Assembly: GCA_029210875.1 (NCBI GenBank)
Contig: JARGFJ010000025.1
Location: 1 to 33,797, forward strand
Source: Gammaproteobacteria bacterium
GTDB taxonomy: Bacteria; Pseudomonadota; Gammaproteobacteria; Nitrosococcales; Methylophagaceae
Reading direction: 5' to 3'
Length of the DNA stretch: 33,797 bases
Shown here one piece after another: positions 21,305 to 28,757 of the stretch; position 1 is the stretch's first letter, and each line of letters starts with the position of its first letter. Position numbers and translations under genes: made by a program. The notes below the pieces were generated by a model. That model saw only the letters and a program-made list of their open reading frames with translations. It had not been told where the DNA came from and made no database searches.

Positions 21305-21330
21305 TTAATAAACATTCAACGAGTTACATA

Positions 21331-21846
21331 ATGGAAAGACTGTTCGAAAGTATGTTGTGGAACAGCCGCTTTATTGTGGTGGTTTCGGTATTAGTCAGCT
21401 TGGCAACTTCATTTGCCATGTTTTATATGGCAACGGTAGATGCCTATTTCCTCATCTCCCATTTGGGTGAGTATCTTTCTCCCGATCTGATTGGTGAAGC
21501 TCGCAAGACCTTTCGTTCGGAAACTGTGACGCATGTTGTAGAAGTGATTGATGGTTATTTACTGGCTACTGTTTTATTGATTTTTGCATTAGGTTTATAC
21601 GAACTGTTTATTAGCAAAATTGGACAAGCGGAACAATCAGATATGCAATCATCTGTATTGGCAATTAATAGTCTTGATGATCTTAAAACACGATTAGGTC
21701 GTGTTGTGATCATGATTTTAATTGTTAATTTCTTTGAACATGCCATTAGTATGGACTTTCATGGTGCATTGGAGTTATTAGCGCTAGCTGGTGGTATTGC
21801 TTTGATTGGCGTGACACTCTACCTGACTCACGCAGAAGAGCATTAA
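21331..21846 (+). CDS. UPF0114 / YqhA family inner-membrane protein
   Basis: Function unknown. It has 171 residues with four hydrophobic helices (about 13-34, 73-91, 122-140 and 146-164). It opens MERLFESMLWNSRF, like E. coli YqhA, and carries the GLYELFISKI and LKTRLGRVVIMILIVNFFEHA blocks typical of this family. It follows panD by 26 nt and probably ends the operon. No catalytic motif is visible. Confidence 0.88.
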   Translation: MERLFESMLWNSRFIVVVSVLVSLATSFAMFYMATVDAYFLISHLGEYLSPDLIGEARKTFRSETVTHVVEVIDGYLLATVLLIFALGLYELFISKIGQAEQSDMQSSVLAINSLDDLKTRLGRVVIMILIVNFFEHAISMDFHGALELLALAGGIALIGVTLYLTHAEEH

Positions 21847-21935
21847 TCGATCAGTAGTACTCAGTTTTGCTCTTATCTATAACGCTATAACAATGATTTA
21901 ACAGCGATCACATTCGCAAACCTCTTCTGAAACAA

Positions 21936-21975
21936 TAGTCACAAAATAGTCATCAAACTGTTATCTGTTTGTCAT
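21936..21975 (+). promoter_or_regulatory. Tandem Pho box upstream of the ornithine-lipid gene
   Basis: Four heptamers lie at an exact 11-bp period with 4-bp A/T-rich spacers: TAGTCAC (21936), TAGTCAT (21947), CTGTTAT (21958) and TTGTCAT (21969). The PhoB consensus half-site is CTGTCAT, with pairs spaced 4 bp apart. The last two copies match 6/7 each, and the first pair matches 4-5/7. The array replaces a normal -35 and predicts PhoB activation. Binding is not shown here. Confidence 0.8.
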
Positions 21976-21985
21976 GGATGATCTC

Positions 21986-21991
21986 TATTAT
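21986..21991 (+). promoter_or_regulatory. -10 element of the PhoB-dependent promoter
   Basis: TATTAT (5/6 match) lies 10 bp after the last Pho-box heptamer, the standard geometry of PhoB class II promoters. It predicts transcription start near 21998 and a ~25-nt leader. Confidence 0.7.
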
Positions 21992-22022
21992 TTGATGGAA
22001 TAAGTCAAAATAGAGATCTGAA

Positions 22023-23738
22023 ATGCTAAATATCGAAGACGCAATTCACCAAAAATTTCCGAGCTTTGAAAGCAAAAGTCCTTGGATAAAAAAACCGACA
22101 ATCAGTTTATTACGTAAGCTTTCTCATGAACAAGAAGTTAATCATTTCCTCGATACTCATCAAGATCTGCAAGGCTTTGACTTTGTGGAGCAAGTGCTTG
22201 AACATTTTGATTTCAGTTATGCTATCGCTGATCGTGACCGTAAAAATATTCCGGCAACAGGTCGCGTTGTTATTGTTGCCAATCATCCACTTGGCGCATT
22301 AGATGGTCTTGCTTTATTAAAATTGGTCAGTGAAATTCGTCGTGATGTCAGGATTGTCGTCAATGATATGTTGATGAACTTCAAAGCAGTCGAAGAGTTA
22401 CTGTTGCCAGTTGATAATTTAAATAAAACAACTCAGAAAAGCAGTGTTGCCAGAATTATTGACTGCTTGAATAATGATGAAGCCGTGATTGTATTTCCAG
22501 CGGGTGAAGTATCACGAATTCGTCCTAATGGTGTGCGTGACGGCAGGTGGACAAATGGATTTTTAAGTTTTGCCAAACGCACTCGCTCACCGATTTTGCC
22601 TATTTATGTCAATGCTAAAAATTCACCTTTATTCTACAGCAGCTCTATGGTTTACAAACCTTTATCTGGCATGTTGTTAGCACATGAAATCTTCAATAAG
22701 AATTCTAAAACAATCACGATCAGAGTGGGCGAGGCTATTCCCTATCAAGCTATTGCTTCTCTTCCACTTGCTAAAAAGCAAAAAATAAAACTGATTCGTC
22801 GTCATCTCTATCGCATTGCTAAAGGCAAATCATCATTATTTCTAACAGAACAAACCATCGTACATCCACAAGATCGCCGAGCGATAAAAAAAGAATTACA
22901 ACAAGCCGAGTTACTCGGTGAAACCAGTGATGGTAAAAAAATCTATTTGTTTGATTATCGATCAGATTCTGCTGTCATGCATGAAATTGGACGTTTACGT
23001 GAATTTACCTTTAGGCAAGTGGGCGAAGGTACAGGTAAAAAACGTGATTTAGATCGCTACGATCGTGATTATCGGCATTTGATTTTGTGGGATGATCATG
23101 AACTGGAAATAGCCGGTGCCTATCGGTTGGCAGAGGTAAAACGACTGATTGAAAAGACTGATAGTCGCGGTATTTATAGCCAGGAGTTATTTGAGTACAA
23201 CATAGATAAAATGGCACCGATTTTTGAGCAAGGCATAGAGTTAGGGCGCAGTTTTGTCAGTCCAAAATATTGGGGTAAACGCAGTCTTGATTATCTTTGG
23301 TATGGTATTGGTGCTTACTTAAAGCGCTATCCAGATATACGTTATTTATTTGGCCCGGTCAGTTTAAGTAATAGTTATCCAGAGCGTGCTAAAGCCTTAT
23401 TAGTCTGCTTTTATCAGCATTATTTTAATGATGATCAGCAACTGGCTACTGCACGTATGCCCTATAGATTAACTGACGATCAAAAATATCAGGTTAGGCT
23501 TACGGTGACTGGTCAGGATTATGAGGCTGATTTCAAGGCACTACGTATGCAACTGACTCATATGAATGTTACGGTGCCGACCTTGTATAAACAGTATGCT
23601 GATTTATGTGAACAAGGTGGTGTTAAATTTATTGATTTTAATATTGATGCTGACTTTGCAAATTGTATTGATGGTCTGGTCATTGTTGATTTAAGCCTGC
23701 TTAAAGCCTCAAAACGTAAACGTTATTTAGCCGATTGA
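22023..23738 (+). CDS. olsF: Bifunctional ornithine lipid synthase, OlsF type
   Basis: 571 residues with two acyltransferase halves. The N-terminal half (about 60-270) is PlsC-like: ANHPLGALDG places H88 and D94 of the catalytic pair, and FPAGEVSR (158-165) is the glycerophosphate/acceptor motif. It corresponds to the O-acyltransferase step (OlsA-like). The C-terminal half (about 290-520) is GNAT-like, with GRLREFTFRQVGEGTGKKRD and a following DRYDRDYRHLILWD block, as in OlsB hemolysin-type N-acyltransferases. This order is that of OlsF, described from Serratia and present in Vibrio. Together the halves convert ornithine into ornithine lipid, a phosphate-free membrane lipid. The Pho box upstream fits this role. 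Lysine or glycine acceptors cannot be ruled out. Confidence 0.87.
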   Translation: MLNIEDAIHQKFPSFESKSPWIKKPTISLLRKLSHEQEVNHFLDTHQDLQGFDFVEQVLEHFDFSYAIADRDRKNIPATGRVVIVANHPLGALDGLALLKLVSEIRRDVRIVVNDMLMNFKAVEELLLPVDNLNKTTQKSSVARIIDCLNNDEAVIVFPAGEVSRIRPNGVRDGRWTNGFLSFAKRTRSPILPIYVNAKNSPLFYSSSMVYKPLSGMLLAHEIFNKNSKTITIRVGEAIPYQAIASLPLAKKQKIKLIRRHLYRIAKGKSSLFLTEQTIVHPQDRRAIKKELQQAELLGETSDGKKIYLFDYRSDSAVMHEIGRLREFTFRQVGEGTGKKRDLDRYDRDYRHLILWDDHELEIAGAYRLAEVKRLIEKTDSRGIYSQELFEYNIDKMAPIFEQGIELGRSFVSPKYWGKRSLDYLWYGIGAYLKRYPDIRYLFGPVSLSNSYPERAKALLVCFYQHYFNDDQQLATARMPYRLTDDQKYQVRLTVTGQDYEADFKALRMQLTHMNVTVPTLYKQYADLCEQGGVKFIDFNIDADFANCIDGLVIVDLSLLKASKRKRYLAD

Positions 23739-24085
23739 CTCAATCTTAGCTTGATTAGATCAATCATCACTTCATACTTAAACACTGATGAGGTATCAAT
23801 CAAAATGTAATATGGGCATTTCAATACCCGATACCTGACACAGTTTTGCTGGATTTTAAGCCGTATTTTTATACAGATCAGTGACTGAACTATGCGGACA
23901 ATGCTCAAGCGATCATATAGAGATAATCCATTAAAACAAAATTATACGTGAGAATAATTGCTTCAAAATCCCTGATGTAGCTTGTTTAACACAATGATGA
24001 ATAAACAATTCATTTTTTATTGGTTCGCATTATAACCTCATACTTCTACTATCTGCCTGCACTTCAAAACTACAGGAGATAGACA
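23739..24085. other. 347-bp intergenic region between olsF and the porin gene
   Basis: AT-rich and without a credible gene. AGGTATC (23791-23797) and GATACCT (23830-23836) form an inverted repeat, inside which GGGCATT (23814-23820) faces AATACCC (23823-23829) with one mismatch; the left side carries a 16-nt bulge. No T-run follows, so it is not a standard terminator. TATAAC (24031-24036) could be the -10 of the porin gene, but no good -35 lies 16-18 bp upstream, which would suit an activator-dependent promoter (inference). The right end holds the porin ribosome site. Confidence 0.5.
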
Positions 24086-25444
24086 GTGTCATTCAAACTC
24101 AAACCCGTAACACAGCATTTACTGCTGGCAGGCTTTATAAGCCTGTCACCTTTGGCGGCACAGGCTGCTGATAACGATGCAGAAGATCGTATTAAAAAAC
24201 TGGAGCAACAGGTCAATATTCTGCTTCAGCGGCTGGAAACACAACAAGTGTCGCTGAACGAACAAAAACAAGTCATCGAACAAAACAGTAAAAAAACCGA
24301 AAACGCGGTTATCGCCAAAACCAATGGCCGCAGTCTTAAATTTGAATCGGCTGATGGTGATTTTGTCGCTCAGGTAGGTGGCCGTGTACAAGCTGATGCC
24401 GCTTTTTATGATGGCGATATTCCAAGTGGCGATGGCACTGATTTCAGACGGATCTTTCTTGATCTGCGTGGTCAGGTCTACAAAGACTGGGCCTATCGTT
24501 TCCAGTATGACTTTGCCCGGCCCAATGGCAACACCTCAACACGTGGCATTCGCGATGCCTATATCAAATATACCGGTCTGGATGCCGGCAATATCACCGT
24601 CGGTCAGTTCAAGTCGCCTTTCGGTTTGGAGCACCTGACCAGCAGCCTGCATTCGACCTTCCTTGAACGCGGTCTCAACCATGTGTTTACCCCAGACAGA
24701 CGTATCGGTATCGGCTTTGACACCAAGGGCGACAACTGGACCTTCGCCGTGGCTGGACTTGGCGGTACTGCCGAGGATGAGGACAATTCCTCAGTAAACA
24801 AGGATGAAGGCTGGAACCTGGTCGGTCGCGTCACTGCGACCCCATTCAAGTCAGATAAAGGCCTGCTCCATATCGGTCTGGCAGCACGTCAGAACTGGGC
24901 CGGCGATACTGACAGCACGGTACGTTTCAGAGAGCGTCCTGAAGTCAGAGTTGATGGTTCCAGGTTGATCGATACCGGCAGTATCAGCAATGTCGATGAA
25001 CAACGTTCCTACGGTGTCGAACTGGCAGGTGTTTATGGACCTTTCTCGCTACAGGCTGAATACACTACCACCGACATTGAACGTGATACTGGCTCGGATC
25101 TGGATTTTGACAGCTGGTATGCCTACGCCAGTTATTTCTTAACCGGCGAATCACGCACCTACAAAAACGGCATCTTCGATCGCACCAAAGTCAAAAAAGC
25201 TGTAGGCAAGGGCGTTTATGGCGCCTGGGAAGTGGCAGCACGTTACAGCACGGCTGATCTGACTGATGGCACCGTGATTGGTGGTGAACTGGATAACGCG
25301 ACCTTCGGTGTCAACTGGTATGCGACCAATAACGTTCGTTTTGCCGCCAACTACATCAAGGTGCTGGACATCGATCGTCCAAGCAACGCATTGGATGGTA
25401 AGGATGGCGATATTTTCGCTGCCCGTGCTCAAATCGATTTTTAA
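24086..25444 (+). CDS. OprO/OprP-family anion-selective outer-membrane porin
   Basis: Beta-barrel porin of the phosphate-selective O/P family. The GTG start has AGGAG (24075-24078 region) 7 nt upstream. It has 452 residues. The signal peptide ends AQA-A at about residue 27. A short coiled-coil ([22 protein letters not shown], 32-53) precedes a 16-strand barrel with [25 protein letters not shown] and [14 protein letters not shown], ending in aromatic F. The gene body is visibly richer in G+C at wobble positions than its neighbours. Placed before sbp, it more likely passes sulfate or other oxyanions than phosphate (inference). Natural substrate not proven. Confidence 0.88.
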   Translation: MSFKLKPVTQHLLLAGFISLSPLAAQAADNDAEDRIKKLEQQVNILLQRLETQQVSLNEQKQVIEQNSKKTENAVIAKTNGRSLKFESADGDFVAQVGGRVQADAAFYDGDIPSGDGTDFRRIFLDLRGQVYKDWAYRFQYDFARPNGNTSTRGIRDAYIKYTGLDAGNITVGQFKSPFGLEHLTSSLHSTFLERGLNHVFTPDRRIGIGFDTKGDNWTFAVAGLGGTAEDEDNSSVNKDEGWNLVGRVTATPFKSDKGLLHIGLAARQNWAGDTDSTVRFRERPEVRVDGSRLIDTGSISNVDEQRSYGVELAGVYGPFSLQAEYTTTDIERDTGSDLDFDSWYAYASYFLTGESRTYKNGIFDRTKVKKAVGKGVYGAWEVAARYSTADLTDGTVIGGELDNATFGVNWYATNNVRFAANYIKVLDIDRPSNALDGKDGDIFAARAQIDF

Positions 25445-25485
25445 ACACAATTTTTACATCTCTATCACGTAATAAAGGAACAGTC

Positions 25486-26499
25486 ATGAAATTAAAAACT
25501 ATATTGAAAACCCTACCACTGGCATTAAGTCTGGCGGTTGTTTCGGCTAATACGCTGGCGAAAGACATTGAGATCCTCAATGTTTCTTATGACCCAACCC
25601 GTGAGTTCTATAAGGATTTGAACCCGATTTTCGCCGATTACTGGAAACAGCGCACTGGTGACAGCCTGACAATTAATCAATCACATGGCGGCGCTGGCAA
25701 ACAAGCCAGAGCGGTCAGAGACGGACTGGAAGCCGATGTGGTGACACTAGCACTGGCCTATGATCTTGATGCCATAGCTGAAAAAACAGGTATTTTTAAT
25801 GCCGATTGGCAAGCCGATCTACCTAATAACAGTGCTCCTTACACATCCACCATTGTGTTTTTGGTGCGCAAAGGTAATCCAAAACAGATCAAAGATTGGG
25901 ATGATTTGGTCAAACCTGGTGTAGAAGTGATTACGCCTAATCCAAAAACATCAGGTGGCGCACGTTGGAATTATCTGGCGGCGTGGGGGTATGCAGAAGA
26001 CAAATATGGTAGCAAAGAAAAAGCCAAAGAGTTTGTCAGCAAGATCTACAAAAACGTGCCTGTTTTGGATAGCGGTGCTCGCGGTTCGACCAATACCTTT
26101 GTTCAACGTGGCATCGGTGATGTGTTATTAGCATGGGAAAACGAAGCATTTCTGGCTGTGAATGAGTTGGGACCGGAAGACTTCGAACTGATCGTGCCAT
26201 CAGTGTCGATTTTGGCAGAACCACCGGTGACTGTGGTAGATAAAATTGCTGAAAAACACGGTGTCAAAGATGCAGCTGAAGCCTATCTTGCTTATCTGTA
26301 TTCACCGACAGCACAACGTTTGGCAGCCAAGCATTACTACCGTCCGGTGTTACCAGCTCTTGCTGATCCAAAAGATGTGGCACGGTTCCCTAAGGTGAAC
26401 ACATTTACCGTCAATGAAAAATTTGGCAACTGGCAAAACGCACAAAAAACCCATTTCAACGATGGTGGTGTGTTTGACAGTTTCTATTCAGTTAAATAG
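25486..26499 (+). CDS. sbp: Periplasmic sulfate-binding protein
   Basis: High-affinity sulfate receptor for the CysTWA ABC importer. It has 337 residues. The signal peptide is about 25 residues long (ends TLA-KD). The mature N-terminus has [20 protein letters not shown]. The sulfate-site [12 protein letters not shown] is at about 65-76, and [18 protein letters not shown] and the [16 protein letters not shown] block are standard. AAAGGA precedes the ATG. The permease genes cysTWA are not in the window, so this receptor is an orphan here and must serve a transporter encoded elsewhere. A stable hairpin and a Mop gene follow. Confidence 0.95.
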   Translation: MKLKTILKTLPLALSLAVVSANTLAKDIEILNVSYDPTREFYKDLNPIFADYWKQRTGDSLTINQSHGGAGKQARAVRDGLEADVVTLALAYDLDAIAEKTGIFNADWQADLPNNSAPYTSTIVFLVRKGNPKQIKDWDDLVKPGVEVITPNPKTSGGARWNYLAAWGYAEDKYGSKEKAKEFVSKIYKNVPVLDSGARGSTNTFVQRGIGDVLLAWENEAFLAVNELGPEDFELIVPSVSILAEPPVTVVDKIAEKHGVKDAAEAYLAYLYSPTAQRLAAKHYYRPVLPALADPKDVARFPKVNTFTVNEKFGNWQNAQKTHFNDGGVFDSFYSVK

Positions 26500-26510
26500 T
26501 TCAACCAACA

Positions 26511-26538
26511 ATTTGGCCTGAAATTGTTCAGGCCAAAT
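26511..26538. repeat. Perfect 12-bp inverted repeat between sbp and mop
   Basis: ATTTGGCCTGAA (26511-26522), loop ATTG, TTCAGGCCAAAT (26527-26538). It starts 12 nt after the sbp stop. It lacks a T-run on either strand, so it is not a normal terminator. It would rather protect the sbp mRNA 3' end or reduce read-through into mop, giving more receptor than Mop protein. Confidence 0.8.
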
Positions 26539-26561
26539 ATTAAAAATAAAAGGATATAGAC

Positions 26562-26786
26562 ATGACCATTAAAGCAATAAACAGCCGAAATCAATTTAAA
26601 GGCACTATAAAACGCATAAAACGTGGCGACGTAGTCAGTGAAGTTGAAGTTGATACACGTGCTGGCATTATCACATCGGTGGTGACCACAAGCTCAATTG
26701 ATCACCTTGGACTTAAACCAGGATTCGAAGTGATTGCCTTATTCAAATCAACGGAAGTGGCTCTAGCCAGTTTTAGCAAAATATAA
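26562..26786 (+). CDS. Mop-domain (molbindin-like) oxyanion-binding protein
   Basis: Single TOBE/Mop domain, 74 residues, starting MTIKAINSRNQFKGTIKRIKRGDVVSEVEV, which matches the SARNxxKGxVxxxxxGxVxxEV pattern of cytoplasmic molybdate-binding molbindins. The second half ITSVVTTSSIDHLGLKPGFEVIALFKSTEVAL is the usual end. It probably stores or buffers molybdate, tungstate or sulfate-like oxyanions. AAAGGA precedes the ATG. It lies 62 nt after sbp, which suggests that the pair works on oxyanion uptake and buffering. Confidence 0.88.
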   Translation: MTIKAINSRNQFKGTIKRIKRGDVVSEVEVDTRAGIITSVVTTSSIDHLGLKPGFEVIALFKSTEVALASFSKI

Positions 26787-26788
26787 AC

Positions 26789-27083
26789 GATCTATACCCA
26801 ATCAACTCGAAGATGCTTACTACTTTTACCGTTCGTGGTCGACTGCATGGATGCAGGAGGTAGAGCAACGCAGGACAGGAAACGTTCCTGACGTTTCTTC
26901 TGCATACACCACATCTATGTGGATAAGCAGTTGCCGAGAGCTTGTCGAACCATGAACCTAAGTAAGCTAGCCCTTCGGCTCTTCGGCTCTTCGACTCTTC
27001 GACTCTTCGACGAGCTCAGAGCTCAGGGTGAACGGAAATTTTTAGCCATATCTGCATCTTCAATGATTACGGGTATATAGGTC
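26789..27083. mobile_element. MITE-like intergenic repeat element with terminal inverted repeats
   Basis: The whole gap after mop is one element. The left end GATCTATACCC-N9-GAAGATGC (26789-26816) is inverted at the right end as GCATCTTC-N9-GGGTATATAGGTC (27054-27083), with a 2-base difference in the arm. A second inverted pair CCGTTC (26829-26834) and GAACGG (27030-27035) is nested inside. It carries no ORF of note. The left end begins 2 bases after the mop stop, and the right end reaches to just before the AAGGAG of the next gene, so that gene's promoter must lie in or before it. No target duplication is visible. Confidence 0.6.
26971..27010. repeat. Five tandem copies of an 8-bp unit
   Basis: CCCTTCGG, CTCTTCGG, then CTCTTCGA three times, in exact tandem at an 8-bp step. 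It sits within the MITE-like element and is followed by CGAGCTC. Eight is not a multiple of three and no frame runs through, so it is non-coding. Copy number may vary between strains. Confidence 0.85.
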
Positions 27084-27096
27084 AAGGAGCAGCCGA

Positions 27097-27783
27097 ATGA
27101 ACACCAAAATCTTAACTGTGCCAGGGTTTCATGGCAGTGATGATAGTCACTGGCAAACCTGGCTTGAACAACAATTTCCACAAAGTGAACGTTTGACGGG
27201 TGTCGACTGGGAGTCACCAGCATTGTTCACTTGGTCAGAGGCACTAGGAAAGCAGCTCGATAGTATCTCTGGACAAGTGATTTTGGTCGCGCACAGTTTT
27301 GGGTGTTTGGTTAGTGCCGTGATGGCATCATGGCGACCAGAAAAAGTAGTCGGCGTTATTTTAGTAGCACCAGCAGCGCCAGAACGTTTTGCGCTTTATG
27401 GGCCGATTAATGAGAACCAAAACCATTTACAATCGATAACAGCTTGCATGCCTGACCGACATCTAAATATGTTAGGGGTAGTGGTTGCCAGCAAAAATGA
27501 TCCCTGGATGCCACTTGTTCAGGCGGATCAACTGAGTCGTGATTGGGGCTTAGCATTTTACAATGCAGGAAATGCCGGACATATAAATAGCGAATCTGGC
27601 TATGGAGAATGGCCGTTAATCAAAGACTTTGTTTTAGCGATGCTTGACGCTGTAGAGCCGCTGCCAGGTGATGACGCTTATCAATTAGGTAGCTGGAATA
27701 ACTCACGTAAACCTCAACTACCCAGAACCTACCCAACGATCAATACCGTGGCAATAAACGATACATTTTTACACTACGCCTGA
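27097..27783 (+). CDS. RBBP9/YdeN-family serine hydrolase
   Basis: Alpha/beta hydrolase of unknown substrate. It has 228 residues. The N-terminus ILTVPGFHGSDDSHWQTWLE is typical of the RBBP9 family. The nucleophile is S67 in VAHSFGC, the acid D135 in ASKNDPWMP, and the base H162 in NAGHINSESGYGEWP. AAGGAG lies 8-13 nt before the ATG. The last ~40 residues (PLPGDDAYQLGSWNNSRKP...) extend beyond the fold. It stands directly before the peroxiredoxin and may be co-expressed with it. The gene is often found beside sulfur-stress genes, but that is a pattern from memory, not tested here. Confidence 0.87.
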   Translation: MNTKILTVPGFHGSDDSHWQTWLEQQFPQSERLTGVDWESPALFTWSEALGKQLDSISGQVILVAHSFGCLVSAVMASWRPEKVVGVILVAPAAPERFALYGPINENQNHLQSITACMPDRHLNMLGVVVASKNDPWMPLVQADQLSRDWGLAFYNAGNAGHINSESGYGEWPLIKDFVLAMLDAVEPLPGDDAYQLGSWNNSRKPQLPRTYPTINTVAINDTFLHYA

Positions 27784-27812
27784 TAGCCAGGCAGAAATAA
27801 AGGAGAAACAAC

Positions 27813-28445
27813 ATGACAATTAGATTAGGCGATACTGCCCCAGACTTTGAGCAAGATTCAACCGAAGGTCGCATTCATTTTCACCAATGGTTGGGAAACA
27901 GCTGGGGTGTGCTATTTTCGCACCCAGCAGATTTTACACCGGTATGTACAACAGAGTTAGGTCTGACAGCGAAGTTAAAAGCTGAATTTGAATTAAGAAA
28001 TGTCAAAGTAATAGCCTTATCTGTTGACTCTGTCGATAAGCATCATCAATGGATCAACGATATCAATGACACCCAAAATACCACGGTCAATTTTCCAATC
28101 CTGGCAGATCCTGATCGTAAGGTATCCGAGTTGTATGACATGATCCATCCCAATGCCAATGCGACACTGACAGTACGATCGTTATTTATTATCGATCCAC
28201 AGAAAAAAGTCAGATTAATCATTACCTATCCAGCCAGTACGGGTCGTAATTTTAATGAAATTTTACGGGTGATAGATTCCTTGCAACTGACTGATAATGA
28301 AAAAGTGGCAACACCAGGCAATTGGCAAGCAGGCGACAGGGTAGTGATTGTGCCATCGATTCAGGACGAAGCTGAACTTGCTGCTCGTTTTCCTCAAGGC
28401 TACGACGCAGTTAGACCATACCTGCGTTTTACCGATTTACACTGA
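27813..28445 (+). CDS. 1-Cys peroxiredoxin (Prx6 / LsfA family)
   Basis: Reduces peroxides in the cytosol. It has 210 residues. Peroxidatic C45 lies in HPADFTPVCTTELG. I see no second cysteine, so it is a 1-Cys enzyme and needs an external reductant. The C-terminal dimer domain (about 155-210, TPGNWQAGDRVVIVP...) is the Prx6 type. LsfA of Pseudomonas, a member of this family, is induced by sulfur starvation, which matches the neighbours here. GGAGAAA lies before the ATG. A strong terminator follows. Confidence 0.93.
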   Translation: MTIRLGDTAPDFEQDSTEGRIHFHQWLGNSWGVLFSHPADFTPVCTTELGLTAKLKAEFELRNVKVIALSVDSVDKHHQWINDINDTQNTTVNFPILADPDRKVSELYDMIHPNANATLTVRSLFIIDPQKKVRLIITYPASTGRNFNEILRVIDSLQLTDNEKVATPGNWQAGDRVVIVPSIQDEAELAARFPQGYDAVRPYLRFTDLH

Positions 28446-28485
28446 TACGACTCTCTCGGGTATACGGCATGTGCCACCTTTTTAG

Positions 28486-28686
28486 TATCAGCAGTCAACA
28501 GTCGAGCTATCTCATCGGCTGTTGGCTGATTTTTTTCATGCTAATGCCTTGGCAAAACGGGTTTTATTAAACACAACGACAATGCCTCAAATACGGGCAA
28601 AAACTGAAATAGGTTATCTGATGGGCCGAGGCGAAATACGTTTGTTTAGTAAAGGCAATTTAGTTTATCATCGGTTCGATCGATAA
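28486..28686 (+). pseudogene. Orphan ORF fragment without a start codon, between peroxiredoxin and ChrA
   Basis: One frame runs open for 66 codons from just after a TAG at 28483 to TAA at 28684-28686. It reads ...STVELSHRLLADFFHANALAKRVLL... and ends ...EIRLFSKGNLVYHRFDR. It lacks an early ATG; the first, at 28582, has no ribosome site. The composition is protein-like rather than random, so it may be the C-terminal remnant of a lost gene. I do not recognise the family. It overlaps the terminator, which argues against expression. Chance cannot be excluded. Confidence 0.25.
28487..28536 (+). terminator. Intrinsic terminator after the peroxiredoxin gene
   Basis: ATCAGC (28487-28492), a bulged AGT, CAACAG (28496-28501), a 17-nt loop, and CTGTTG plus GCTGAT (28519-28530). 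Seven T residues follow (28530-28536). It ends the transcript from the hydrolase/peroxiredoxin genes. Confidence 0.8.
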
Positions 28687-28757
28687 ACTCATCTGCAACA
28701 AACGACCTATTGTCAGCAGCTTGGACTTTTCTAACGTACTTTCATCTTGGGGCAATA

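Noticed and set aside
24000-24085. CysB binding site upstream of the porin gene
   Set aside because: CysB sites are too degenerate to recognise by eye, and nothing stands out beyond AT-richness.
25151-25450. 99-codon antisense frame in the porin gene
   Set aside because: Shadow of a real coding strand; no ribosome site and no motif.
26511-26538. Hairpin after sbp as an intrinsic terminator
   Set aside because: No T-run on either strand; listed as an inverted repeat instead.
26971-27010. Short tandem repeat as a CRISPR
   Set aside because: Units are 8 bp with no spacers, and there are no cas genes.
28549-28570. Sigma-70 promoter for chrA
   Set aside because: TTGGCA is followed by TATTAA at only 10 bp; spacing is not workable.
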